This document shows, in pieces, positions 36,873 through 46,143 of a stretch of 64,000 nt of DNA. Both the position numbers and the translations under genes were made by a program. The stretch lies in NCBI RefSeq assembly GCF_900166665.1, contig NZ_LT800494.1, positions 3,032,422 to 3,096,421 on the forward strand, written 5' to 3'. The notes below the pieces were generated by a model. That model saw only the letters and a program-made list of their open reading frames with translations. It searched no databases and was not told where the DNA came from. The DNA is from Cytobacillus gottheilii. GTDB taxonomy: Bacteria; Bacillota; Bacilli; Bacillales; Cytobacillaceae. Position 1 is the stretch's first letter, and each line of letters starts with the position of its first letter.

Positions 36873-38588
36873 TTAAGCCATTGTTGCAGTTTTGACTGCT
36901 TGTTCAACTTCTTCAGCAGTGTTCATCTGCAGAGCTTGTACGGCTAATGCTTCCATTTCCGTTCGATTCAATTTGCTGATAAGCGAACGTGCTTTAAGAA
37001 TAGATGTAGCACTCATGGAGAATTCATCAAGACCCAGACCTAACAATAAAGGAATAGCTGTTTCGTCTCCAGCCATTTCTCCACACATGCCTGTCCATTT
37101 ACCTTCCTTGTGAGAAGCATCAATGACCATTTTAACAAGGCGAAGAATAGCAGGGTTGTATGGCTGATACAAGTAAGATACTCTTTCATTCATACGGTCT
37201 GCTGCCATTGTATATTGAATTAAATCGTTCGTACCGATACTGAAGAAATCAACTTCTTTAGCAAATTGCTCAGCCATTACTGCTGTTGAAGGAATTTCAA
37301 CCATAATTCCGATTTCAATATCCTCTGCAATCTTAGCACCCTCAGAAACAAGTTTATCTTTCTCTTCTAAAAGAATAGCTTTTGCTTGTCTGAATTCATC
37401 TAATGTAGCAATCATCGGGAACATAATTTTTAAGTTTCCGTATGAGCTAGCACGCAGAAGTGCACGCAGCTGAGTTCTAAACATATCTTGCTCTTCTAAA
37501 CATAGACGAATCGCACGGAATCCAAGGAATGGATTCATTTCCTTTGGCAAGTCAAGATAAGGAAGCTCCTTATCGCCGCCAATATCCAATGTACGCACGA
37601 CAACAGGCTTACCTTTCATGCCTTCTAGCACAGCTTTATACGATTCAAACTGCTCTTCCTCAGTCGGCAGGCTATCTCTTCCCATATATAAAAATTCAGT
37701 ACGGTAAAGACCAACCGCTTCACCGCCATTGTTCACAACACCTTCTAAATCTTTAGGTGTTCCAATGTTAGCAGCAAGCTCTACATGGTGTCCATCAGCA
37801 GAAACAGTCTTTTCATTTACAAGTTTCGCCCATTCTGCCTTCTGTTCTTCATATTTACGTGCTTCATTTTCATATTCAGCAATAACCTCAGGAGTTGGGT
37901 TGATATGTACAAGCCCTTTAATTCCGTCAACAATAACCGTATCACCATTCTCGATATCTCTAGTAGAGAATTTAGTTCCAACTACCGCTGGAATCTCCAT
38001 TGATCTTGCCATAATGGCTGAATGTGAAGTTCTGCCGCCGATATCAGTTGTGAAGCCCTTAACATATTGACGGTTAAGCTGAGCCGTATCAGAAGGTGTT
38101 AAATCTTCTGCAATAATAACAGCCTCTTCACTGATCATGCTTGGGTTCACAATTTTCACGTTAAGCAAATGTGCCAGCACTCGTTTTGTTACGTCACGGA
38201 TATCTGCTGCACGCTCTTGCATATATTCATTGTCCATTTGTTCAAACATGGAAACAAACATATCTGCAGTTTCCTTTAGAGCAACTTCTGCATTTACTTG
38301 TTCGTTTTTAATTTTATCTTCAATTGGTGAGATCAGTTCAGGGTCACTCAGAACAAGCAAATGAGCATCAAAAATCGCTGCTTTATCAGCACCAAGCTGT
38401 TCATTTGCGTTATCTCTAATGACCTCCAACTCGCCCTTAGATGTGGAAAGAGCTAATTGAAAACGTGCAATCTCTTCCGCTGTATCATTGACTGTCTTTT
38501 TCTCAAAAGACAGATCAGGTTCAACTAAGCGGTATGCTTTTGCAATCGCAATACCGCTTGATGCTGCAATCCCCTGTAAAAAGCTCAT
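36873..38588 (-). CDS. ptsI: PTS enzyme I
   Basis: Takes phosphate from phosphoenolpyruvate and passes it to HPr. The 571-residue protein has the phospho-acceptor His189 in [21 protein letters not shown], the HPr-binding helices in residues 30-145, the PEP-binding barrel with FRAIRLCLE and [14 protein letters not shown], and the catalytic Cys in [12 protein letters not shown]. Its ATG overlaps the ptsH stop by one base (TAATG), so the two are translationally coupled. It ends at a strong terminator. Confidence 0.98.
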   Translation of the reverse strand: MSFLQGIAASSGIAIAKAYRLVEPDLSFEKKTVNDTAEEIARFQLALSTSKGELEVIRDNANEQLGADKAAIFDAHLLVLSDPELISPIEDKIKNEQVNAEVALKETADMFVSMFEQMDNEYMQERAADIRDVTKRVLAHLLNVKIVNPSMISEEAVIIAEDLTPSDTAQLNRQYVKGFTTDIGGRTSHSAIMARSMEIPAVVGTKFSTRDIENGDTVIVDGIKGLVHINPTPEVIAEYENEARKYEEQKAEWAKLVNEKTVSADGHHVELAANIGTPKDLEGVVNNGGEAVGLYRTEFLYMGRDSLPTEEEQFESYKAVLEGMKGKPVVVRTLDIGGDKELPYLDLPKEMNPFLGFRAIRLCLEEQDMFRTQLRALLRASSYGNLKIMFPMIATLDEFRQAKAILLEEKDKLVSEGAKIAEDIEIGIMVEIPSTAVMAEQFAKEVDFFSIGTNDLIQYTMAADRMNERVSYLYQPYNPAILRLVKMVIDASHKEGKWTGMCGEMAGDETAIPLLLGLGLDEFSMSATSILKARSLISKLNRTEMEALAVQALQMNTAEEVEQAVKTATMA

Positions 38589-38854
38589 TATTCAGCCAAT
38601 CCTTCTTTTTTCAAGGTTTCTTCTAATGCATTAAGAGCATCCTGCTCGTCACTGCCAGCTGCACTAATTGTGATATCTGCACCTTGGCCCACACCTAAAG
38701 ACATTACGCCCATAATTGATTTTAAGTTCACTTTTTTGCCTTTATACTCTAAGTTGATATCAGAATCAAATTTGCTCGCTGCTTGTACAAGCAATGTTGC
38801 AGGACGTGCATGAATTCCAGTATCTGCGATTACTTTAAATTGTTTTTCAACCAT
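38588..38854 (-). CDS. ptsH: PTS phosphocarrier protein HPr
   Basis: An 88-residue phosphocarrier with the catalytic His15 (TGIHARPAT) and the regulatory Ser46 ([12 protein letters not shown]). The latter is the HPr kinase site that makes HPr(Ser-P) the co-repressor of CcpA in Firmicutes. AAAGGAG sets the ATG at 38854 over a TTG nine bases earlier. Unlike B. subtilis, no ptsG lies upstream, so ptsHI forms a two-gene unit. The leader (38855-38960) has a long-range inverted repeat, AATAAGACA / TGTCTTAT. Confidence 0.97.
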   Translation of the reverse strand: MVEKQFKVIADTGIHARPATLLVQAASKFDSDINLEYKGKKVNLKSIMGVMSLGVGQGADITISAAGSDEQDALNALEETLKKEGLAE

Positions 38855-39072
38855 TTTGTTCAATCTCCTTTATCATCCTAAAATAGTGAATTTGAGTTGT
38901 CTCACTAACTTAAATAGATAAGACAATGAAAATTATTTATTCAGGCTGAGCTTTCGTTCGACCTGTTAGACTGTCTTATTTTTCCCTTATAATCTTTATT
39001 CATGTATGATAAAAATAAAGTTTTACATCACAAAACATTTAAGTGTCAGACAACCTGTACCTCAAAAAAAAG

Positions 39073-39114
39073 AATAGCACTTCCCCTCTTTTTATACAAT
39101 GGAAATGCTTTATT
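39073..39114 (-). terminator. Terminator between the 86-residue protein gene and ptsH
   Basis: On the minus strand GCATTTCC pairs with GGAAGTGC, followed by TATTCTTTTTTTT. It separates the upstream hypothetical gene from ptsHI. Confidence 0.7.
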
Positions 39115-39153
39115 TTTTGCTGTTTAATGTAAGTTTTTTTACGTCAAACGCTT

Positions 39154-39414
39154 TCATTTTCCAATGATTTCTTTTTTCATTTTCACTGTATTTAGCCCTA
39201 TTCTCATTTTCATAATGGTACCTTTTAAAACCACCTCATGATCACAAGGTCGTCCTATATACAAGTCAGATAGTTCATTTACAGAACGAGCCAAAACTTC
39301 AACAACCTGTCTTAAATCTTCTTCTTTGTATGATATCCGATCTTCAAGCAGCTCCTGCAGAATCTCCTTCGATAAACTCTTCACTCTCAGCGCTTTCTCT
39401 AACTCCCTTTTCAT
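39154..39414 (-). CDS. Hypothetical 86-residue protein
   Basis: A soluble, strongly helical, charged protein (KRELEKALRVKSLSKEILQELLEDRISYKEEDLRQVVEVLARS) with no recognised domain. The ribosome site (AAAGG, 11 bases upstream) is weak. It has its own terminator before ptsH, so it is not in the PTS operon. Confidence 0.6.
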   Translation of the reverse strand: MKRELEKALRVKSLSKEILQELLEDRISYKEEDLRQVVEVLARSVNELSDLYIGRPCDHEVVLKGTIMKMRIGLNTVKMKKEIIGK

Positions 39415-39565
39415 TTCATCGCCAGCCTTTCACCTTTTTTCCATTATATGATGGCTTGTGCTTACGAATGTCTTTAGCATGGGGAATTGATGAAAAAAAG
39501 CCTAGTTTGCTTTGGTCAATACCGAAGAGGACTACAGGATTATTGAAACATTCTTGGATTTTTCA

Positions 39566-39605
39566 TTCATCATCCTGCAGATTGTGTTAAGACTGCAGGA
39601 TGATG
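39566..39605 (-). terminator. Hairpin after the DUF4129 gene
   Basis: TCATCATCCTGCAG and CTGCAGGATGATGA form a perfect 14-bp stem with a 12-base loop, just behind the gene's stop. There is no T-run, so it may work as a 3' end stabiliser or Rho-like stop. Confidence 0.6.
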
Positions 39606-39613
39606 AAGAAATT

Positions 39614-40900
39614 TTATTGTTTTTTCTTGCTGGAGGAGAATTGTGATAGTACTTTGTTTTTCAACGAATTTGAAGGCACTTTTCCTTCTTTCTCCAGGAC
39701 TTTGTAGATCTTTTTCATTTCTGACTTCTTCTTTGTTATATATTCTTTAAACAGCTTATACTCTTTTTGTGTACCCATTTCATCTCCATATCTAACCTTT
39801 TCATAGATAGAAATAAGTTCTCTGCTCCCTGTTAATCCTATCCTTTGAAACCATTCAGTTATTGCTTCATAATCGTTTCTTCCCATATGAAGCTTGGCTG
39901 CATACTTTTCAAATTGATAAATCTCCTTCCGAATCACATCATCAGGAGCGGAAGAATGCCATTGAAATTTATTTTTACCATCCTTATCATTAAATGTTGA
40001 TGAAATCGTAAAAGCTGCTTTTTCCTCAGCGCTAACAGCTACCGGAGTTTTCGCCTTCTTAATAACAAAATAAAAGAAGAATATACAAGCGGCAATAAAT
40101 AGAATGTAAAAGAGGATGGTCAAATCAAAAGGTTCTCGTGCAGCTTCCGAAATGATGTTTGTTGAGAGTTCGTCATCAAGATTTTCCGTCTCCGGAATCT
40201 CCTGCGTTTCAACTTCCATCTCTTTTCCTTCAGTCCACATAAACAATGGAGCCGCTAAGAGTCCACCCACAGCAGCAATACCTTCTAAAAACAGAAAGAA
40301 CAGCCATTTAATTATGCTCATTCCTATCGTAAACACCAGTGAAACCGCCGTAATACCTCCAACAATATAGAAAAAATACTTAGAGAATTGCCTTTTTTCA
40401 TGCTGATCTGTTTCAACTGGCAATAGTCTCCTTATAAATCCTCCAATCAAAAAGACTGCCAGCTGCAAAATTAAGATGGTTACAATTTGACTGCTATTAG
40501 CGGTTGTTGCCATTTGAGATACAAATAATAAGACTCCTCCTATAACAAAAGTCATTAATAGCCAATAGCCTGTCTGTTCACTATCTTTATTTTTCATCAT
40601 CACACTTGTCCGCCAAAATAAAAGAACAGCCAAACCAATCAGTAAAAGAACAGGAAATCCAAAAGCAATTCCAGCAACTAAAACGCACGGAAATACCAGT
40701 GCAAGAAATAGGACGTTTTGTTTGTCTGGATACTTTTCTATTAGCCATAAAAACAAGGCAGCTGCAGGCACGAGGACCACAAATAGTGCACCTAATGAAA
40801 AATAACCATTTATTAAGGTGTAATAGACACAGATTAACATGCTTCCAAAAAGGATTTCAGACAATAATATAATCAAATTATTCAACAGAGAAGACTTCAT
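39614..40900 (-). CDS. DUF4129-like membrane protein of a MoxR operon
   Basis: A 428-residue protein with about eight membrane segments in residues 8-225, a ninth near 262-283, then a soluble C-terminal part. That part reads IYQFEKYAAKLHMGRNDYEAITEWFQRIGL...IYEKVRYGDEM, the pattern of DUF4129 domains. In most MoxR-DUF58 operons (B. subtilis yeaC-yeaD-yebA) the third gene also has a transglutaminase domain; I see none of its Cys-His-Asp motifs here. Its start overlaps the DUF58 stop by four bases (ATGA). Confidence 0.75.
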   Translation of the reverse strand: MKSSLLNNLIILLSEILFGSMLICVYYTLINGYFSLGALFVVLVPAAALFLWLIEKYPDKQNVLFLALVFPCVLVAGIAFGFPVLLLIGLAVLLFWRTSVMMKNKDSEQTGYWLLMTFVIGGVLLFVSQMATTANSSQIVTILILQLAVFLIGGFIRRLLPVETDQHEKRQFSKYFFYIVGGITAVSLVFTIGMSIIKWLFFLFLEGIAAVGGLLAAPLFMWTEGKEMEVETQEIPETENLDDELSTNIISEAAREPFDLTILFYILFIAACIFFFYFVIKKAKTPVAVSAEEKAAFTISSTFNDKDGKNKFQWHSSAPDDVIRKEIYQFEKYAAKLHMGRNDYEAITEWFQRIGLTGSRELISIYEKVRYGDEMGTQKEYKLFKEYITKKKSEMKKIYKVLEKEGKVPSNSLKNKVLSQFSSSKKKQ

Positions 40901-42093
40901 GACGACACCACTTTTCTTTTCACGATCGTCTTCTTTTGAATCATTGCATGTTCACCCTGAAGGAGCAGGTCATAAAAGGATACCCCTTTTTGTGCTAACA
41001 GCTGCAAAGAATCAGCATGCTTCGGCTCTTTACCTCCATGTAAAAAAAACGGCTGAATTGAAAGATGACGATTATAAAATGACAGCATTTTTTCATATGG
41101 ATAAATGGAACCATGCGCATCTACTAATGCGAGCATTTCTAAAACCTTTTGCAAGTGCTGCTTTCCGGTTCCAGCTGGTATGTAATAAAAAGGGGTATTG
41201 CCAGCTAACCGGATATTAATGCATAAAGAAAAAGGGATATTCATCTGAACAAAATAATAAGCCAGATCAGCCGTACTTTTTAATAGTTCCTCTATTTCTC
41301 CGGTAATTGAATGGCGATCTGAAATATTAATAGAAAGATTCCAGCCGGTCTCTGCCACTTTATCAAATATTTTTGTCTGTAATACCTGCTTTCTGGCAGT
41401 TGCCTTCCAATGAATTCGATTAAAGCTGTCAGAGCGGCTGTAATCCCTTGTTCCGGCAGGCGCTAATAAATCTTCAAATAAGGAAAAAGGGGCTTCAGAG
41501 TCTCCCTGCCGATCTGTCATTAGGATATTTTTATTTTTCACCGTCAACGTCTGTGGATAAACGAGTGCTTCCTGCATCATTAGCTGGTTATATTCAAGAA
41601 CTGTTTCCCCTAATCCAAAAAAGTGAGGAATATGGAGTTCCATTTTTCGTATTTTAGCCAACCCTCTATTTCTGGCAACAAAGGGAATCCGTATGATATT
41701 GCTTTGCCTGAAATTAATCGAAAACGGAATGCTGACCTCATAAATAGACAATCTTGGTACATATTTCTCATCAGAAGGCGAAACAACATCATCAAAATAG
41801 ACCAGCAGTTCGCCTTTCATAATTGGCACGCCACGATTTTCAAAGTGAAGAATCCATTCTCCGCTTTCCTCCGAAAAAAATTTATCCCTCCGCTTCTGAT
41901 CATGGAAGATCAGATTCTTTCCAGCCAGCTTTAAATACTTTTTATTGCTGTAGCTAAGGATGATGACTGTAACCGCAGCAAAGAAAACTGGCCATGAGTT
42001 AAAGTAAAGGGATGCAAAAAATAAAATAATCGCTATCAGTCCAGTGACTGAGAAATATTGATCTTCTACGGTATACTTTCTCCATTGTTTCAT
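40897..42093 (-). CDS. DUF58 protein
   Basis: A 398-residue protein with two membrane segments near residues 15-48, a beta-rich region (60-180) and a DUF58 domain. The domain is marked by LFEDLLAPAGTRDYSRSDSFNRIHWKATARKQVLQTKIFD, the usual D-P-x-R-x-I-x-W-K-A-type signature, and a VWA-like end. It sits in the MoxR - DUF58 - membrane protein operon, thought to form a chaperone-like system for extracytoplasmic proteins. Its ATG overlaps the MoxR stop by one base (TAATG). Confidence 0.85.
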   Translation of the reverse strand: MKQWRKYTVEDQYFSVTGLIAIILFFASLYFNSWPVFFAAVTVIILSYSNKKYLKLAGKNLIFHDQKRRDKFFSEESGEWILHFENRGVPIMKGELLVYFDDVVSPSDEKYVPRLSIYEVSIPFSINFRQSNIIRIPFVARNRGLAKIRKMELHIPHFFGLGETVLEYNQLMMQEALVYPQTLTVKNKNILMTDRQGDSEAPFSLFEDLLAPAGTRDYSRSDSFNRIHWKATARKQVLQTKIFDKVAETGWNLSINISDRHSITGEIEELLKSTADLAYYFVQMNIPFSLCINIRLAGNTPFYYIPAGTGKQHLQKVLEMLALVDAHGSIYPYEKMLSFYNRHLSIQPFFLHGGKEPKHADSLQLLAQKGVSFYDLLLQGEHAMIQKKTIVKRKVVSS

Positions 42094-43031
42094 TAAATAC
42101 TACCTGTTTCTACAGGTACTGGCACTGATTCAAGCACATCCTCCAGCACATTTGTCATCGTTTTGGTTAATGACGCCTCAGTTGACAGAATAAGTCTATG
42201 ACCGAGTACATGAGGCACCATACGTTTAACATCCTCTGGGATTACAAATGTACGATTTTGTAAATAGGCGGTTCCCTGTGCTGCCTTCATGAGCGCCAAT
42301 GCGGCACGCGGACTTGCGCCAAGGTCAATATCTGGATGCTGCCTTGTTTTGCGGATCACTTCGACGATATATTCCTCCACTGCATCATTTATTTTAATCT
42401 GCTGAACTTCCTTTTTCATTTGCATGATTTCATCATGGCTTAAAATGGCTTCAAGTTCAGCTCCTGCAGATCCTAATCGGCCATTTCGCAGAATGATTTT
42501 CTCTTCTTCGATGCTGGGATAGCTCATTTCTATTTTAAATAAAAACCTGTCCATTTGAGCCGCCGGAAGCTGGAAAGTACCCTGTTGTGAGTCCACTGGA
42601 TTTTGCGTTGCAATGACCATAAAAGGTTCCTGCACTTTTACTGAAATACCGTCGATTGTTACTTGTCTTTCTTCCATTACCTCAAGTAAACTTGACTGTG
42701 TTCTTGGGGTTGCACGATTGATTTCATCTGCAAGCACAATATTGGCAACAATTGGACCAGGACGCAATTCAAATTCCTGGCTTTTCGGATTGAAAAACTG
42801 TATTCCCGTTACATCACTTGGAAGAACATCCGGTGTAAACTGGATTCTGGAAAACTCCCCATTTATACAGCTGGAGAAAGACTTGGCAAGCTGGGTCTTT
42901 CCAGTACCCGGTACACTTTCAAGGAGAATATGACCATTAAAAAGGAGTGCAATCGCTAATAAATCTATTTCCTCCTCCTTACCAATGATTACTTTTGAAA
43001 TTTCTGATTTTAAGTTTGATAATTGTTCCAT
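42093..43031 (-). CDS. MoxR-family AAA+ ATPase
   Basis: A 312-residue MoxR ATPase (AAA_3). Walker A is ESVPGTGKTQLAKSF (about residues 37-51), Walker B is VLADEINRA, sensor I is IATQNPVDSQQGTFQLPAAQMDRF, and the lid domain holds GASPRAALALMKAA. It is expected to remodel or activate its operon partners. AGGAGGG sets the ATG at 43031; the frame open to 43109 has no site. First gene of the three-gene operon. Confidence 0.92.
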   Translation of the reverse strand: MEQLSNLKSEISKVIIGKEEEIDLLAIALLFNGHILLESVPGTGKTQLAKSFSSCINGEFSRIQFTPDVLPSDVTGIQFFNPKSQEFELRPGPIVANIVLADEINRATPRTQSSLLEVMEERQVTIDGISVKVQEPFMVIATQNPVDSQQGTFQLPAAQMDRFLFKIEMSYPSIEEEKIILRNGRLGSAGAELEAILSHDEIMQMKKEVQQIKINDAVEEYIVEVIRKTRQHPDIDLGASPRAALALMKAAQGTAYLQNRTFVIPEDVKRMVPHVLGHRLILSTEASLTKTMTNVLEDVLESVPVPVETGSI

Positions 43032-43181
43032 AAGCCCTCCTGTGCAGTTACAATCCTTTGTATTGATCAATTGACCTGAGAGTAGGTCATTTGAAATTAT
43101 TGTAAACAATTGTTATTTCTATTTTTATATTAATCTATTAATTCCGAAAATTAAAGTGGATTTGTATATTTTTTGAACTTG

Positions 43182-43210
43182 TTGAAATATGCTTTTATTT
43201 TCGATATTAT
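43182..43210 (+). promoter_or_regulatory. Sigma-A promoter of the PilZ gene
   Basis: TTGAAA, 17 bases, TATTAT, about 40 bases before the start codon. Confidence 0.6.
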
Positions 43211-43248
43211 TTTAGGAAAATTAAGACGAGAAAAAAGGAGTGATCCTA

Positions 43249-43605
43249 ATGATGAGGTATAAACGTGATGAAGGTTTTCGCTTTCAATTTCGAAGCCCAA
43301 TCCCTGGGTTTATTCTAAAACCGCAAGAAGAAAGTGAACCGATTGCCATCCTTATTCCTGATATGAGTCCAAATGGCCTTAAATTAATTACTGAAACAAA
43401 GCTTATGACCAATGAATTATATGAGGTGCATTTTACTCTTAATGATCAGAAGATGAGAGTACTAGGAAATATTGTTTGGATAAAACAAGTCGGAAACACC
43501 TATTCATACGGTCTTCAAGGATTAAATGACAAGGAAACAATGAAAGGGATTGTTGAGGGATTAAAGGTTTACTCGAAAAATAGCCTATCGTCCAATAGAA
43601 AATAA
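43249..43605 (+). CDS. PilZ-domain protein, probable cyclic di-GMP receptor
   Basis: A 118-residue single-domain protein. RYKRDEGFRFQF at the N terminus and DMSPNGLKL (residues 43-51) correspond to the RxxxR and (D/N)xSxxG motifs of PilZ, though the first is loosely kept. The end is a beta barrel (VLGNIVWIKQVGNTYSYGLQGL). It would read out cyclic di-GMP made or degraded by the GGDEF-EAL protein at 25.8-27.9 kb. AAGGAG is eight bases from the ATG at 43249. Monocistronic. Confidence 0.75.
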   Translation: MMRYKRDEGFRFQFRSPIPGFILKPQEESEPIAILIPDMSPNGLKLITETKLMTNELYEVHFTLNDQKMRVLGNIVWIKQVGNTYSYGLQGLNDKETMKGIVEGLKVYSKNSLSSNRK

Positions 43606-43810
43606 ATTTAAGCAAGAGTGTTTAGAAAACATGCCGGCTGGCAAGCCTGCGTGGGAGTATTCCTGCGCTTAAGCTGCACAAAAATTTTATTCCAAATCAG
43701 GAGCTGCTTCTTCAGCCCTGCTTATGGATCCTTTCCAATAGGATTAAAAAGGGGAGTGCTCCCTTACAGATTTTGCATCAGGTACTCCCTTTCCGCTTAT
43801 TTATGACAGC

Positions 43811-44005
43811 TTAACTTCTCGGTTCGGCCAGATAGTGATACAAAACATCCCCGTTTCTTTGAGCAATTCCACGGTAATGCTTAAAGTCTTCCCTGCTTAC
43901 CAAGATACTTCTTAAAGGCAAAAAATCCTCTTTCTTCACATAGTACTCTGACAGTTCTCCATTTTTCAGTTTGTCTAAGATTTCATTTATATACTGTGTA
44001 TCCAT
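43811..44005 (-). CDS. Hypothetical 64-residue protein
   Basis: Small soluble protein (MDTQYINEILDKLKNGELSE...) with no recognised family. AAGGAG lies nine bases before the ATG. The tail FKHYRGIAQRNGDVLYHYL is well spread in residue type and looks coding. A long imperfect hairpin (43748-43793, GGGGAGT / ACTCCC) lies between it and the PilZ gene. Confidence 0.6.
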   Translation of the reverse strand: MDTQYINEILDKLKNGELSEYYVKKEDFLPLRSILVSREDFKHYRGIAQRNGDVLYHYLAEPRS

Positions 44006-44156
44006 CCCTTAACACTCCTTAACGGATTATAGCCTAATCATTCATCAACCTTAGGTGAATTAACGAAATATAGATAAAATTCTTTACGAATTGAATATTA
44101 TAGTGCAAAATATAAAATAAATCTACATGAATTTGGCAAGAAAAGGGGAGAAGCTG

Positions 44157-44336
44157 TTGAAAAAGGCTGAAGTTGGAAACATAATTGAATTCCGTGAAGG
44201 CTTACAGGGAATCGTCGAGAAAGTCAATGAAAATTCTGTTATTGTTGATTTAACCTATATGGATAATTACCGCGACCTGGAGCTGGAACAAAGAACTGTC
44301 GTCAACCATAAAAACTATAAGATTGTAAATAACTAA
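44157..44336 (+). CDS. ykvS: YkvS family protein (DUF2187)
   Basis: A 59-residue protein, AEVGNIIEFREGLQGIVEKVNENSVIVDLTYMDNY...RTVVNHKNYKIV, which is the DUF2187/YkvS pattern, a small SH3-like or KOW-like barrel. AGGGGAG precedes the TTG at 44157; the earlier ATG at 44127 lacks a site. Function unknown. The ykv context agrees. Confidence 0.88.
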   Translation: MKKAEVGNIIEFREGLQGIVEKVNENSVIVDLTYMDNYRDLELEQRTVVNHKNYKIVNN

Positions 44337-44362
44337 CTATATAGAAACAACTTTCTATGAAT

Positions 44363-44393
44363 AAAATCCCTGTCACTGCAGACAGGGATTTTA
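44363..44393 (+). terminator. Terminator of ykvS
   Basis: AAAATCCCTGTC and GACAGGGATTTTA with a six-base loop, then TTTGTTTTAAA. Confidence 0.85.
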
Positions 44394-44431
44394 TTTGTTT
44401 TAAACAAGAAATATGGAGCATGTTTATTAGT

Positions 44432-44548
44432 TTATGACTCATCTTCAGACTGTGATAATTCCTTAAATGATTTCACCTTACCATGCGGATGCTGATCCTG
44501 TTTTCTTTCTTTCCATTCACGCTCTTTTTCACGCTTTTGCTTTGTCAT
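44432..44548 (-). CDS. Small charged protein, 38 residues
   Basis: A short gene with GGAGG seven bases before the ATG at 44548. The peptide begins MTKQKREKEREWKERKQDQ and ends KSFKELSQSEDES: a highly charged, probably helical or disordered chain. I do not recognise it. The ribosome site and the strand arrangement (converging with ykvS across a terminator) support it. Confidence 0.5.
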   Translation of the reverse strand: MTKQKREKEREWKERKQDQHPHGKVKSFKELSQSEDES

Positions 44549-44731
44549 TCTCATTCCTCCTTCCTAATTAGATGCTCGTATTTTTCCAATACAATCATTC
44601 CCTTATACTAAATGACCTGTGGTTTTTTTCTGTGGCTCTCTTCACAAAGTAATCTGCAAGGCTTCCTCTGAAGACAGAAGTACGCTAAAATAAGGATTGG
44701 TTTTCTTTTAAGGAAAGGAGGTATACTAATC

Positions 44732-45343
44732 ATGACTGACATATTCCGTGATATCAGGCTACTATTCGCACTAATTCTTGCACATGGTCTAATGTTTTTT
44801 ACTTTTTCCGATCGGAATGTGTTTTGGTACATCTTTTCAGCAGCCATGCTTTTCCTAATTAGTTATGCAATCTTGAATGAAGATGTTGAAGATGAAGAGC
44901 CCTTTTGGACCTATATTTTATATGGAATACTGTCTGGAATCCTCTTGTTTGCTGTTTTTTGGACAGGCTATCAGCTTATGTCGTTCATTGGACTTCCTGT
45001 TAAAGAAAGTGCAGTTAAGCTTTATCGTGATTTTTCTCCAGTCAACCTCTGGCATTATATTATCATGCTGCTCATTATCATACCTGGTGAAGAAATATTC
45101 TGGAGAGGTTTTGTACAAAAAAGATTGATGCGCTTTGCTGGATTATTTCCAAGTATTCTCATAGCTTCACTGCTTTATGCTTCTGTTTCTCTGTATGCTG
45201 GAGAAATGATTTTACCCTTAGCTGCATTAATAGGCGGTTTATTTTGGGGGATTTTGTATGCTTGGAAACGAAGTATTCCAATGCTCATTGTCTCGCATTT
45301 AATATTTGATCTGTTTTTATTTTTGTTATTTCCATTAGTGTAA
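44732..45343 (+). CDS. CPBP-family intramembrane metalloprotease
   Basis: A 203-residue membrane protein with about six segments. The Abi/CPBP motifs are EEIFWRGFVQKRL (the paired Glu and Arg of motif 1) and HLIFDLFLFL (motif with His/Asp). Bacterial members are linked to bacteriocin self-protection or membrane protein maturation; the substrate here is unknown. AAGGAGG precedes the ATG. It stands upstream of a lipoprotein gene on the same strand, about 100 bases apart. Confidence 0.82.
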   Translation: MTDIFRDIRLLFALILAHGLMFFTFSDRNVFWYIFSAAMLFLISYAILNEDVEDEEPFWTYILYGILSGILLFAVFWTGYQLMSFIGLPVKESAVKLYRDFSPVNLWHYIIMLLIIIPGEEIFWRGFVQKRLMRFAGLFPSILIASLLYASVSLYAGEMILPLAALIGGLFWGILYAWKRSIPMLIVSHLIFDLFLFLLFPLV

Positions 45344-45441
45344 ATTTAAAAATTCTACAAATAATGTTTTTTTGTAACATTACATTAAAAAAAACGTCAT
45401 ATTTAGTAGAACAAATTTCTGCATTAGGAGGACTGCATACG

Positions 45442-46143
45442 ATGAAACCTTTAAAACTTCTATTTATGAGTGTATTATTTGCTCTGCTGCTTGCAGGCTG
45501 CGGCACAGCTGATCAGGCTGAAGAAACTGAAAACAGTTCTGCAGATCAAAATACAGAAACAGAAGAATCTCAGGATCAAACAGATCGTACTCAAGGTGAG
45601 GAGAATCAAACTCCCGATCCATCAGAAGCAGATGAGCCAATGGAAAATGGAGACGAAAATGATAGTGACCAAATGATTCGACTAATGGAACAAAACCTTC
45701 AGTATGAACAAGACGGTGAAATGAAAGAAGAAACGGCATTCTTAAAGAATAGTGATAATATGAACTATTCGTTATATGTTTTGCCGGATTATGAACTTAC
45801 AGGCGAGGAACCGAATAAAGATGTTCTTTTCTTTAAGGAAGATGATCACCATTTTATGAGAATTGAGCTTATTCCTGAAGGACAGGATGAAGATATGCTT
45901 GAAGAAAATACGATTGCCCAGCTAGAGGCAGTAAGTGAGGACGTTCAGTCCATTGATCCTCCACAAGGAGAAGCCTTCCAAAACACTAAAGGCTTTACAG
46001 CAGATAATGGTGAAGATGCAGTGGCAGCTTATATTATTCATAACGATCAAGCTGATGTTAAAATTTCAATCTTCTCGAAAACCGGTGCACAGCATCAAGA
46101 TGCCTTCTTAAAAATGGCCGCAACCATTATGGAAGAGGGATGA
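45442..46143 (+). CDS. Hypothetical lipoprotein with acidic linker
   Basis: A 233-residue lipoprotein: signal peptide with lipobox LLAGC, then a low-complexity Glu/Asp/Gln/Thr linker (residues 25-80) and a folded C-terminal domain (MNYSLYVLPDYELTGEEPNKDVLFF...AAYIIHNDQADVKISIF). AGGAGG sets the ATG at 45442. The TGA stop is formed at the junction with a family-1 repeat: the GA are the first bases of GAGGCTGGG. Confidence 0.72.
   Translation: MKPLKLLFMSVLFALLLAGCGTADQAEETENSSADQNTETEESQDQTDRTQGEENQTPDPSEADEPMENGDENDSDQMIRLMEQNLQYEQDGEMKEETAFLKNSDNMNYSLYVLPDYELTGEEPNKDVLFFKEDDHHFMRIELIPEGQDEDMLEENTIAQLEAVSEDVQSIDPPQGEAFQNTKGFTADNGEDAVAAYIIHNDQADVKISIFSKTGAQHQDAFLKMAATIMEEG

Noticed and set aside
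39140..39160. Catabolite response element near the 86-residue protein gene (minus-strand TGAAAGCGTTTGAC)
   Set aside because: Only 11 of 14 positions fit and it lies at the gene's 3' end, not in a promoter.
40606..40872. Plus-strand frames inside the DUF4129 and DUF58 genes
   Set aside because: Antisense to genes with clear domain content and overlapping-stop operon structure.
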